NCBI GenBank assembly: GCA_934615235.1
Contig: CAKTTL010000061.1
Location: forward strand, 1-16,811
Direction of reading: 5' to 3'
Length of the DNA stretch: 16,811 bases
Source: an uncultured Clostridia bacterium
GTDB lineage: Bacteria > Bacillota > Clostridia > Christensenellales > Aristaeellaceae
Part shown: positions 7,817 through 15,174 of the stretch, piece after piece
How the letters are laid out: the number at the start of each line of letters is the position of its first letter
Position numbering within the stretch: the stretch's first letter is position 1
The notes under the pieces: generated by a model
What the model saw: only the letters and a program-made list of their open reading frames with translations
Databases searched by the model: none
What the model was told of the DNA's origin: nothing
Position numbers and translations under genes: made by a program

Positions 7817-7856
7817 TATCGATAGCGGTATTTTGCACAAAACAAAAGGAGATACT

Positions 7857-10016
7857 ATGATTGATCGGTGGTCTGGCGCGCTAAAAAAACGTTCTTTTTT
7901 GATTCGGCTGCTGCTGACAACGCTGCTGGCAGCATGCATTCCATTAACTTTTTTGTCCGTCCAGCAGATCAACGCGGAGAGCAACCACCTGCTCGATTCC
8001 GCTGAAACGCAGCTGGAGGAGGTTACTTCTTCCATCGCCATACAGTTTGACGATTTTATCAGCAGCATGACAAATACGCAAATGCGCCTGATGCTCTCCC
8101 CCAAGCTGTATGAGAGCGTGTTGTCCAGTTCGGTTCAAAGTCAGATTGAAGCGTTGGAGCAGATTAAATATTATGGCGTAGCCATTCCATTCGTGAAAGA
8201 TTTTGCCTTGGTCAACACCGCTACCGAAGAGGTCTATGCCTTGACGGGAAAATATCAAATCAGCGGGTTTTCCAGTTTTTATCTCAACCTTCCTCTGGAC
8301 CGTTTCTACCAGTTGCTGGCAGAACACCAGGAGAAAGGCGGCTTCGCTCCCATGAAGGATATGGGAGAAAATCTGCTATATATTCTGCCGATGCGAGTAG
8401 GTGCAAACAAGTCTGTTCCACGCTATGCGATATTTCTAATTACCCCCTCAACGCTGCTGGCCAGCTTAAAAAATGAACTTCCCAATGGCGCAGAAATCAT
8501 ATCCATTGATTGCAACAATGATCCGATTTTCCTGCATACAACCCTCAATAAGGGGAGTGAACACGCCGGTTCGACCGGACTTGTCTGCTCCAAGACAAGC
8601 ACGCGAGGCTACCGCGTAACCGTACAGATGGATAGAACCCTGTTGCAGCAGAACATGGACGCAATTCGCCATAACGCGCTGCTTTTGTCGCTGCTTGCCA
8701 TTGCTCTTTGTATAAGTTTAATGGGTACGGTAGTTTTTCTGAATTACCGTCCATTGGCGCGGCTGGTCTCCTTCATTCACGGCGGTGAAAGCGCGGAAAA
8801 CGCGCCAGAATTGGATTCTATTATGGCAGGCTATCGACAGGTCGTAGAGGATAAAGGGCGATTAACCTGGGAACTGTACGAAAAAAATATGATGATAGCC
8901 GACAGAACGATGGAAAATCTTCTGATTGGGCGCCGTGTTTCCGATACAGATGTACAGCTGTTGAGGCTAAACATGCCTTTTTATCGGGTCGTCTGCGCAC
9001 CGCTGGAGCTTGTGGAAAACGTTACAGATATTATTGGACGCAACACTGTCGGAAGTCCTGTTTATGCGATTGAAATGTGCGGAGGCGGTCATTTAGCCTT
9101 TGTCTGTGGGCAGAGAGACAAGTCTGCGGAATCCCTCAGGCTTCTTTCAGAAACAATTCAGCAGCTGATTCCGCAGCCGACAGTACCTTTGGGATGCAGC
9201 GCTGCGGTGGACGCGCCCGAAAATCTGTTTAACGCTTATCTTGGCGCTTGTCGCGCGCTGAACGCATCGTCCGAATCGTCGGAGCGTATGCGTATCGATC
9301 CGGGAGCGAACGCTCCCCTCTTTCCGGACGAAGATTCGCAGGAAATGGGGCGTCTGGCCCAGGCAATCCACGAAGGCGATGAGGAAATGCTAAGCTACGC
9401 AGATCGTGCTTTCCAGCGTATTCTTGAAGAAGCGTCATCCGCTTCCACCAAACGGTATGCATGCTACCAGCTAATCGACATGTATCGCCGCATGGGAAAC
9501 AGCGTTGGTCTTCGTCTGGACGTGGAACCGTTGGCCCTGCTTTTGCAGGAAAGCAGTATTCAAACCATTCGCGAGCGTTTCCTCAGCATTCTGGATCAGG
9601 CGCGCCTGCAGCGTCAGGCAGAAATCAACTCAGCCAACGATCGAATGTGTGCTGATCTGGTTGCGTTCCTTGGAGAACGCTTCACTGATCCATTGTTCAG
9701 CATGAATGAAGTTGCGGAACATTTATCTGTATCGATATATACTGCAAGCCGCATGTTCAAAACGCTGATCGGCATCAATTTTCGCAAGTATCTGAACGAC
9801 CTGCGTATCGAGCATGCTCGGGATCTTTTGCTGACAACTGATTTAACAGTTAACGAAATCTCCGAACAATCGGGCTTTATGTCGCCTTCTTATTTTATCA
9901 GCGTCTTCAAAAAAACGGAGGATGTTACGCCAAATGAATTTCGTAAAATTGCCGATGAGCAATCCCGAATATTTCACAATGTTGGAAGCGAAATGAAAAA
10001 AGATTCGCGCAAATGA
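7857..10016 (+). CDS. Membrane-bound AraC-family transcriptional regulator, YesS/YtdP-like
   Basis: A 719-residue regulator combining an outside sensor with a DNA-binding tail. A first membrane helix lies at about 13-35 and a second at about 272-297. The roughly 235 residues between them should be outside the cell and resemble the Cache-like sensor region of this group. A cytoplasmic linker leads to a double helix-turn-helix AraC domain at about 590-705, with MNEVAEHLSVSIYTASRMFK as the first HTH and the VNEISEQSGFMSPSYFISVFKK signature in the second. The size matches B. subtilis YesS and YtdP (about 760-770). The start at 7857 follows AGGAG at five bases; an upstream in-frame ATG at 7833 lacks this site. 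It is divergent from the importer/enzyme operon and is its probable activator, sensing extracellular sugar or the loaded binding protein. The inducer is unknown. Confidence 0.88.
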   Translation: MIDRWSGALKKRSFLIRLLLTTLLAACIPLTFLSVQQINAESNHLLDSAETQLEEVTSSIAIQFDDFISSMTNTQMRLMLSPKLYESVLSSSVQSQIEALEQIKYYGVAIPFVKDFALVNTATEEVYALTGKYQISGFSSFYLNLPLDRFYQLLAEHQEKGGFAPMKDMGENLLYILPMRVGANKSVPRYAIFLITPSTLLASLKNELPNGAEIISIDCNNDPIFLHTTLNKGSEHAGSTGLVCSKTSTRGYRVTVQMDRTLLQQNMDAIRHNALLLSLLAIALCISLMGTVVFLNYRPLARLVSFIHGGESAENAPELDSIMAGYRQVVEDKGRLTWELYEKNMMIADRTMENLLIGRRVSDTDVQLLRLNMPFYRVVCAPLELVENVTDIIGRNTVGSPVYAIEMCGGGHLAFVCGQRDKSAESLRLLSETIQQLIPQPTVPLGCSAAVDAPENLFNAYLGACRALNASSESSERMRIDPGANAPLFPDEDSQEMGRLAQAIHEGDEEMLSYADRAFQRILEEASSASTKRYACYQLIDMYRRMGNSVGLRLDVEPLALLLQESSIQTIRERFLSILDQARLQRQAEINSANDRMCADLVAFLGERFTDPLFSMNEVAEHLSVSIYTASRMFKTLIGINFRKYLNDLRIEHARDLLLTTDLTVNEISEQSGFMSPSYFISVFKKTEDVTPNEFRKIADEQSRIFHNVGSEMKKDSRK

Positions 10017-10294
10017 ATGACTCTACGAATCTGGACGACAACCGAAGGAAAGCCCCCGACAGTTTTTGGGCTGACGTTATGAGCATACAATTGTGGAAAA
10101 CTTGATTATACTCGATAATATAATTTTGACACTGGATTCTTCACAGCTTTTGCGTTTTGTGCAGCAGCCCTGAGAAACCGTCAACTTCATGAAAGAAAAG
10201 GAGGCTTCGCCTCGCAATAGCCGACGCCGCACGACAACTTGTCACAACGATGAGATTAATCTAATTTCTCCTCATGAAACTGATATATGCAAAA
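10017..10294. other. Gene-free region between the AraC gene and the terminator
   Basis: No reading frame with a credible start is seen. A small hairpin GAGGC-TTC-GCCTC (10201-10213) is followed on the minus strand by CTTTTCTTTC and could act as a second, weak stop for the importer operon arriving from the right. An AT-rich stretch near 10104-10128 contains ATTATA and TATAAT in inverted order but has no acceptable -35 partner. No clear terminator directly follows the AraC stop. Confidence 0.5.
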
Positions 10295-10346
10295 ACTCGT
10301 AGCAGCTTCAAAACATGAAACTTTCCACTGCTACGAGTCTTTTAAT
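10291..10346 (-). terminator. Bidirectional terminator between convergent AraC gene and second importer operon
   Basis: An 11-bp perfect stem, ACTCGTAGCAG (10295-10305) and CTGCTACGAGT (10328-10338), encloses a 22-base loop. On the minus strand the stem is followed by a run of five T (complement of 10291-10295); on the plus strand it is followed by CTTTTAATT. It lies 29 bp past the stop of the MalG-type permease and about 280 bp past the AraC stop, so it can end transcripts from both sides. The loop is longer than usual. Confidence 0.72.
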
Positions 10347-10367
10347 TATAGAATATTTTTATTCGGC

Positions 10368-11246
10368 TTAGCCCTTAACTCCCGCCTGCACCGAAATTCC
10401 CTGCAGGAAGTATTTCTGCGCAAACAGATACAGCAGGAAAGGCGGTATCATGGAAACGAGACAGGACGCGATCATGTGCGCCCATTTTTGCTCATATTGA
10501 CCGCTGAGCAGACGAAGACCCGCCGTCAACGTCTGGTTGTTGACGTCCGTCATGACGATCGTTGGCCAGAGATAATCGTTCCATGCGCCGTTAAAGGCAA
10601 AAATCGCAACAACGATCATGACCGGTTTAATGGAAGGCATGATAATCAGACGGTAAACCTGGAAACTGTTTGCCCCGTCGATCGTCGCCGCTTCATCCAG
10701 CGCCTTGGGGATGCCCTTCATGAAGTTGCGGATGAGGAAAATATTGAACACACCTGACATCGAAGGCCAGATCAGCGCGTTCAGGTTGTTCACCCAGCCG
10801 AGCGCGTTGGCGATGCGGAACATCGGCAGTAACGCCACGACGTTTGGGAACATGCTCATATACATCAACGCCCAGAAAATCTTATTGCCGTTTTTGAAAT
10901 TCAAACGTTCATAGGCAAAAGCGGAGAGCGAGGTGATAATGAGCACGCCGATCGTTACGGCGATGGACACGATGAACGAATTTTTGAACATTGCGGGCAG
11001 GTTGGCCGTAGTGTTTGTGCCGCTTCCACCGACAAACATTTCAATATAGTTTACAACCGTCCATTTGCGCGGAATGAGGCGACTCAGATAATCCCCGGGA
11101 CCTTTGATGTTGGCGAAGGATGTAATAAAATCTGCGTCATATTTGAAGGAATTGATAATCAGCCAGAAAATCGGCGCGACCCAGGCGACGCCCAGCAGGA
11201 ACAGGAAAACGAAAGCAACCCATCTGGCTTTTTTGCTTTTAACCAT
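10368..11246 (-). CDS. Sugar ABC transporter permease, MalG type
   Basis: A 292-residue permease with a first membrane segment at about 8-32. The EAA loop KALDEAATIDGANSFQVYRLIIMPS (about 181-205) provides the ATPase contact. The C-terminal AQKYFLQGISVQAGVKG is the classical MalG-family ending. A strong ribosome binding site (AAGGAGGG) is placed seven bases before the ATG. The gene follows the MalF-type permease by 18 bp and is the last gene of its operon, ending at the bidirectional terminator. It should form the membrane channel with the MalF-type protein and serve the MalE-type binding protein of the same operon. The MalG/MalF/MalE subfamily differs from the LplB/YtcP importer in this window, so the two systems probably carry different sugars. 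Confidence 0.92.
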   Translation of the reverse strand: MVKSKKARWVAFVFLFLLGVAWVAPIFWLIINSFKYDADFITSFANIKGPGDYLSRLIPRKWTVVNYIEMFVGGSGTNTTANLPAMFKNSFIVSIAVTIGVLIITSLSAFAYERLNFKNGNKIFWALMYMSMFPNVVALLPMFRIANALGWVNNLNALIWPSMSGVFNIFLIRNFMKGIPKALDEAATIDGANSFQVYRLIIMPSIKPVMIVVAIFAFNGAWNDYLWPTIVMTDVNNQTLTAGLRLLSGQYEQKWAHMIASCLVSMIPPFLLYLFAQKYFLQGISVQAGVKG

Positions 11247-11264
11247 CTTTATGCCCTCCTTTCC

Positions 11265-12611
11265 TTATTCCGGCGAGTTAGCCCGCATCATCTTCATCTG
11301 CGCAAAGGAGACGAGCATAATGCACAGGCCCAGAATCAGCGCCATGGCAGCAGACATACCGGCCACCTGTTTCTTTACAGCGTTTTCATACACATACATT
11401 AGCAGCACCGCGTTGGCCTCCTGGTTGGCGAAGCCGACCATGATAGAAGGCTGTCCATAAATATTGAACTGTGCAATAACCGTCATAACGAACGTGTAAG
11501 CAAGAGGATAACGCATGCCAGGAAGCGTGACGTTAACGAACTTCGCCCATGGCCCCGCGCCGTCGACTCCCGCCGCTTCATATTGATCCGTCGGGATGGA
11601 TGCGAGCGCGCTTTGATAGATAACCATCGTGCCGCCGTTACACCACCAGACGGTGACGATAACCAGCATAATCCATGTATAGGGCGGCGTGAACCAGTTC
11701 GCCGTAGAGCCGAGCAGTTTGTTAACGACGCCGTAATCAAAGCTGAACATGTAGCGCCAGCTGAGCGTAACGGTTGAAATCGAAAGAAGGCTCGGCAGGT
11801 AATAAATCGCCTGATAGAACTTGTTGGTGCGGAAACGCGTCTGCAGCGCAACGGCAACCGACAGCGGCACGACGATACAAAATGGCACCGAATACAGCAC
11901 AAATTTTATCGTATTCCAAAGACCGTTACGCAGCTGTTTGTAATATGTATTCGAAGAATCAAACAGCAGGGTCTTGAAGTTCGCCAGGCCATTGAAAACA
12001 GGCTCGTTGAAAAGATCCCACTTGGTGAACGCAGCGTAAACGCCATAAATGGCGGGGGTGATAAAAAAGATAACAAAAAAGAACAGATGCGGTCCAATGT
12101 AAGCGTACGGCGCCAGATCGCGCCCCAGCGCGCGCCGATCCGCGTCCGTCTTCAACTTTGGAAAGCTGAGAAGAAGCGTCAGCGCCGCCGACGCAAGCGT
12201 CAGAAAAGAAAACGCATTGAAAACGACGCTGATTTCTTTTACGTCGCGTTTTTTGAATTTTACTTCCAGCGCCTTCAGCTGTGCGCTCAGCGAATTATAT
12301 AGCGCGGAATTTGTTTTTTCAAGCGAGAAAAACAGCAGGAACAGACCGAAGCTCACGAGGGAAACAAGCGCGAAAAGCGCGCCGACGTTGCTACGCTTCA
12401 GCATCAGCGCAACAAAAGCGCACACCATTGCGCAAATCGCCAGCGGAAGCAGCAGTGTGCTTGCGCTGGAAAGAGAAAAGAGCACCTTAGGAAGCGACAT
12501 GTCGATACTGGCCGTTGTTTCTTTCACTGTTGTTGTCGCGGTAAGGCCAGAAAAACAGAATAACACAATGAAGGCCAGCGCCAACAGCGCCGCCAACTTA
12601 GAACGTGCCAT
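11265..12611 (-). CDS. Sugar ABC transporter permease, MalF type, with an N-terminal membrane extension
   Basis: A 448-residue permease. The C-terminal 280 residues or so (from about 168, APYAYIGPHLFFFVIFFITPAIYG) are a normal MalF/UgpA-type permease with the EAA loop QYEAAGVDGAGPWAKFVNVTLPG at 343-365. Ahead of it lie about 165 extra residues not found in the usual 290-310-residue members: hydrophobic segments at about 5-23, 48-71, 75-97 and 127-150, and a charged helical stretch at about 98-126. E. coli MalF also has an N-terminal extension, but its layout (two helices and a large periplasmic loop) differs. The start at 12611 follows GAGGTG at six bases; an ATG 18 bases upstream lacks a suitable site. 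It lies 82 bp after the binding-protein stop, beyond a hairpin, and 18 bp before the MalG-type gene. Confidence 0.88.
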   Translation of the reverse strand: MARSKLAALLALAFIVLFCFSGLTATTTVKETTASIDMSLPKVLFSLSSASTLLLPLAICAMVCAFVALMLKRSNVGALFALVSLVSFGLFLLFFSLEKTNSALYNSLSAQLKALEVKFKKRDVKEISVVFNAFSFLTLASAALTLLLSFPKLKTDADRRALGRDLAPYAYIGPHLFFFVIFFITPAIYGVYAAFTKWDLFNEPVFNGLANFKTLLFDSSNTYYKQLRNGLWNTIKFVLYSVPFCIVVPLSVAVALQTRFRTNKFYQAIYYLPSLLSISTVTLSWRYMFSFDYGVVNKLLGSTANWFTPPYTWIMLVIVTVWWCNGGTMVIYQSALASIPTDQYEAAGVDGAGPWAKFVNVTLPGMRYPLAYTFVMTVIAQFNIYGQPSIMVGFANQEANAVLLMYVYENAVKKQVAGMSAAMALILGLCIMLVSFAQMKMMRANSPE

Positions 12612-12632
12612 TACGACACCTCTTTCCATTCA

Positions 12633-12671
12633 ATAAAAGTGAAGGGGCGGGAAGATTTCCCTGCCCGCCCC
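12633..12671 (-). terminator. Hairpin after the second substrate-binding protein gene (weak terminator/attenuator)
   Basis: GGGGCGGG (12644-12651) and CCCGCCCC (12664-12671) form a perfect 8-bp, all-GC stem with a 12-base loop. The minus strand continues with TTCACTTTTATTG, a poor T-run. Like the hairpin after the first binding protein, it lies between an abundantly needed binding protein and its downstream genes, and probably lowers permease expression or shields the upstream mRNA. Confidence 0.65.
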
Positions 12672-12693
12672 GTTCCTGGGTTATGCTATGTAA

Positions 12694-13929
12694 TTACTGC
12701 GCGGCAATCGCATCGGCGATTTCGGTGTCGATCTGCGCAAGCGCATCATCGATGCTGATGGTGCCGTCCACGAAGTCCCAACCAACGCGGGAGAAAGCGG
12801 TGTCGAACAGGCCCCAGTACTGATAGTAGTAGATGGCCAGTTCATCGGAGCGCTCCGGATCCGCCAGGAAGGCCTGCGGCATATCCTTGAATTCAGCAAC
12901 GTCGTTGATGGACAGGTGCGCGGGGCACTGGCCGGCGTCCTTCGCCCATGTGAGGGAATGCTCGCCCATCCAGTTGATGAACTTCGCAACGGCGAGGTCT
13001 TCTTCTTCGGTACGGTTTTCATCCGCAAACTGCACGAAGTTGTGGGAAGAAGTCCAGCTCTTGGCGTTGGAAGCGTCGAAGCAGACGCCCGGCAGCATGC
13101 CGAAGTTGATGCCCGCATCCACAACGGCGGCCTTCATCCAGATGCCTTCAGTCCAGACCAGCAGTTCGCCGCCATAGAACTTGGAGGAATAGTCCGTGTT
13201 CTTGACAGTGGTGTAGCCGCCTTCGAACAGATCTTTCATCGTTTCGAAGACCTGCTTCATTTCGGGGTTGTTGATCGCGGGAGCGGTACCGTCGGAGGTG
13301 AGCGCCATATCGGCCTTCAGCTGCGCGTAGTAGCCCAGCAGCTGCGCACGCATCCAACCGAGGTTGAAGATGTCGCCTTCCCAGCCGGCGGCACGGGCCT
13401 TATCGCCAAGTTCCTTGATCTCGTCGAAGGTGAGGTAGCCGTCTTCGACATAGCTGTTCAGATCATACTTGTCGAACAGATCCTTGTTGTAATAGGTCAC
13501 ATAGGAGTGCACGTCGAGCGGGATGCCGTAATGCTCGCCGTCGATGTCCGTGCGCGCCCAGGCGGCCGCGTTGTAGTTTTCCTGCTTCACGCCGGCTTCG
13601 GCAATCAGGTCGAGGTCATAGCTGTAAAGCATTTCCTGAGAGACGAAGTTCGGAATGCGCTCGATGTGGACGATCGTCACATCCGGCACGCCGGTGCCAG
13701 TCTGCACCGTCATCGGGATCTTCTGATAAAGGTCGTCAGCCGTCATCGGCGTGTGATTGACATGAACTTCGTCCTGCGAGGCATTGAATTCATCGACCAT
13801 GCCCTGCATCGTCGCGCCGTCGGCGCCGGTGAACACGGACCAGTAGTCGATCTCGACGGGCGCAGCGAACGCGGGGATCGCGGCGAGCACCATCAGCAGA
13901 GCGAGAACCACAGACAGAGTTTTCTTCAT
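12694..13929 (-). CDS. Extracellular sugar-binding protein, MalE-like (family 1)
   Basis: A 411-residue secreted binding protein for the MalF/MalG-type permeases that follow. The signal peptide MKKTLSVVLALLMVLAAIPAFA precedes APVEIDYWSVFTG; the AFA site is signal-peptidase-I-like and no lipobox cysteine is present. The mature protein shows family hallmarks: the first strand IDYWSVFTGADG, VDEFNAS, TGVPDVTIVH, IDGEHYGIPLDVHSYVTYYNKDLF and the C-terminal ALAQIDTEIADAI. It is rich in acidic and aromatic residues, as expected for sugar binding. The start at 13929 has AAGGAGG nine bases upstream; the frame remains open for another 48 codons, but that part is a leader with hairpins and has no protein-like character. 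The gene heads its operon, under the promoter at 14107-14135. The ligand cannot be assigned. Confidence 0.9.
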   Translation of the reverse strand: MKKTLSVVLALLMVLAAIPAFAAPVEIDYWSVFTGADGATMQGMVDEFNASQDEVHVNHTPMTADDLYQKIPMTVQTGTGVPDVTIVHIERIPNFVSQEMLYSYDLDLIAEAGVKQENYNAAAWARTDIDGEHYGIPLDVHSYVTYYNKDLFDKYDLNSYVEDGYLTFDEIKELGDKARAAGWEGDIFNLGWMRAQLLGYYAQLKADMALTSDGTAPAINNPEMKQVFETMKDLFEGGYTTVKNTDYSSKFYGGELLVWTEGIWMKAAVVDAGINFGMLPGVCFDASNAKSWTSSHNFVQFADENRTEEEDLAVAKFINWMGEHSLTWAKDAGQCPAHLSINDVAEFKDMPQAFLADPERSDELAIYYYQYWGLFDTAFSRVGWDFVDGTISIDDALAQIDTEIADAIAAQ

Positions 13930-13953
13930 TTTAGAAAACCTCCTTCTATTTTT

Positions 13954-14100
13954 TGCCGCTTCCTTGCGGCAGGGAATCGTTTCCGGCAGGCTTCGCCTGA
14001 AAATTTTTAACGAGGCCGCAAACATTATTGCTGTAGAATTAATCGTGAACCGTATCCATTTATAACCATACATTGTACAGAATTGTGCTGCTCTTTCTGT
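13954..14100 (-). other. Structured 5' leader of the second binding-protein mRNA
   Basis: From the predicted transcription start near 14100 to the ATG at 13929 lies a leader of about 170 nt with three simple hairpins. One is at the very 5' end (ACAGAA/TTCTGT, 14077-14100), one is CAGGC-GAA-GCCTG (13987-13999), and one is TGCCGC-N6-GCGGCA (13954-13971), placed just before the ribosome binding site. None carries a following T-run on this strand, so mRNA stabilisation is more likely than attenuation. No known riboswitch class was recognised. Confidence 0.45.
14056..14071. repeat. 16-bp repeat, copy 1 (candidate operator)
   Basis: The minus-strand reading is GTATGGTTATAAATGG. It is identical to 15468-15483 and in the same orientation. 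Within it ATGG occurs twice with a 10-bp period, one helical turn. This copy lies about 30-45 nt downstream of the predicted transcription start of the second binding-protein operon. Confidence 0.5.
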
Positions 14101-14106
14101 GCATAA

Positions 14107-14135
14107 AGTGTATCATCATTTGAAATGCATGTCAA
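14107..14135 (-). promoter_or_regulatory. Promoter of the second importer operon
   Basis: On the minus strand a perfect TTGACA (14130-14135) is followed after exactly 17 bp by TACACT (14107-14112), matching four of six -10 positions including the key T, A and T. Transcription should start near 14100. A 7-bp dyad lies just upstream of the -35, suggesting regulation. Confidence 0.7.
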
Positions 14136-14142
14136 TAGATTT

Positions 14143-14161
14143 AGATTATTCCATATAATCT
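14143..14161. promoter_or_regulatory. Candidate operator dyad upstream of the binding-protein promoter
   Basis: AGATTAT and ATAATCT form a perfect 7-bp inverted repeat with a five-base spacer, ending seven bases upstream of the -35 hexamer. A second, shorter dyad (ATCAAA-TTG-TTTGAT, 14182-14196) sits further upstream. Placement just upstream of the -35 suits an activator or a dimeric winged-helix regulator, possibly the ArsR-like protein encoded next door. Confidence 0.45.
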
Positions 14162-14203
14162 GTTTCTGTTTACATCAAGCCATCAAATTGTTTGATTGTA
14201 AAA

Positions 14204-15154
14204 TCATGCGATATGGTAGCCGATACGAACAACAAGCGGTTGGGGATAATCTCCGAAATGTTCCCCGAAGAGATTGATACCGCCTACATTTGCTGCATTC
14301 TTCTCCACGCCGATGCGAATGCTGAAATAAGACGCTTCCTGCAGCCGAAGCTCTGATAGCTTTGTGTCACTCATGCGCTCTTTTTCCAAATAACTTCCTG
14401 TTTCGTCAACTCTCCAGGTTTTAAGAAACCCAAACTGTGTGGAAAGCTCGCTCCACCATTCCGGCGTCAACGCTCCACGACGGCCGCCGCAGTCGCATGG
14501 GCAGCACCACGTTCCAATTCTCATTCCGTTGATTTTCAGCGTAATATCGCTTTTCCAGGGATCGCGATACATCGGCGCTTCCGAGCAGGCTTCAAACGAA
14601 ACCTCTATCCACTCGGGAACGAGGTTCGTCATCATCGGAACGGAAAAACGGTATTCCAGAAAGCCGCTTCGAAACCAGATCAACTGCGCTCCAAAGCGTT
14701 CAGGCACGTAAAAGGAGAGCGCTGAGTCTACATCGCCGATAAAACCAGACTCCCCCGCGATACCGCAAGTGGGCTGAATATCCTCCGCCAGACTGAATCC
14801 GCCGATCGGCATTTGCAGCGTCAGATAGGTTGCCTGATGCGCATCCGGCGGAGCAAGATCGATTGAAACGCTGTCCAGCCGGCGGCTGCATAACTTGATT
14901 GCGCCTCGAACGCCGGGCTGCGATTCGGCGGTAATGATTCCAGCTTCCGCCAGTATTTTTATGCTCAGCGCTGCTGTGGACACGGGAATATCAAGCGCGG
15001 CTGCAATTTCGCCTACATTCATGCAGTGCTGCCGAAGCAGACGCAGAATTTCCAGCCGCGTAGGAGATGAAAGAGCGTGCGCAATTTTTTGCAGCGCGTC
15101 AGGACGCGCTATGGAAAGATCCGCATGTTTTCCATGAATATCCATCATTCTCAT
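14204..15154 (-). CDS. ArsR-like winged-helix regulator with a large C-terminal sensor-like domain
   Basis: A 316-residue protein. Residues about 18-95 form an ArsR-type winged helix (ALQKIAHALSSPTRLEILRLLRQHCMNVGEIAAALDIPVSTAALSIKILAEAGII). The remaining 220 residues are a beta-rich domain, much longer than a normal ArsR/SmtB repressor (about 100-120). From memory, related Bacillota proteins share the LTPEWW, FGFLKTW and GGINLFGEHFGDYPQ blocks seen at 229-234, 241-247 and 291-305. At 217-222 a cysteine cluster (CCPCDC) is found where I recall a cysteine-free TSPGDFGG-like segment. The start is uncertain, since the upstream ribosome binding site is weak. The gene is co-directional with the second importer operon, 274 bp before its ATG, and no terminator separates them, so it is the likely local regulator. 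A ligand cannot be assigned; sugar sensing is more plausible than metal sensing from context. Confidence 0.75.
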   Translation of the reverse strand: MRMMDIHGKHADLSIARPDALQKIAHALSSPTRLEILRLLRQHCMNVGEIAAALDIPVSTAALSIKILAEAGIITAESQPGVRGAIKLCSRRLDSVSIDLAPPDAHQATYLTLQMPIGGFSLAEDIQPTCGIAGESGFIGDVDSALSFYVPERFGAQLIWFRSGFLEYRFSVPMMTNLVPEWIEVSFEACSEAPMYRDPWKSDITLKINGMRIGTWCCPCDCGGRRGALTPEWWSELSTQFGFLKTWRVDETGSYLEKERMSDTKLSELRLQEASYFSIRIGVEKNAANVGGINLFGEHFGDYPQPLVVRIGYHIA

Positions 15155-15155
15155 T

Positions 15156-15174
15156 TCGCTTCTTTGAGAAGCGA
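15156..15174. promoter_or_regulatory. 8-bp dyad immediately upstream of the regulator start codon
   Basis: TCGCTTCT-TTG-AGAAGCGA is a perfect 8-bp inverted repeat with a three-base centre, one base before the regulator ATG (15152-15154). As RNA it would fold over the region where a ribosome binding site should be, and no good site is visible there. It could be an autoregulatory operator or a translation-limiting hairpin. Confidence 0.5.

Noticed and set aside
10001..10032. 7-bp inverted repeat AGATTCG / CGAATCT across the AraC stop codon
   Set aside because: Long loop, short stem and no following T-run; not a credible terminator.
10104..10128. AT-rich stretch with ATTATA and TATAAT, possible promoter
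   Set aside because: No acceptable -35 element at normal spacing on either strand and no gene starts downstream.
12916..14010. Plus-strand open frame of 364 codons opposite binding protein 2 and its leader
   Set aside because: No ribosome binding site and protein-like signals only on the other strand.
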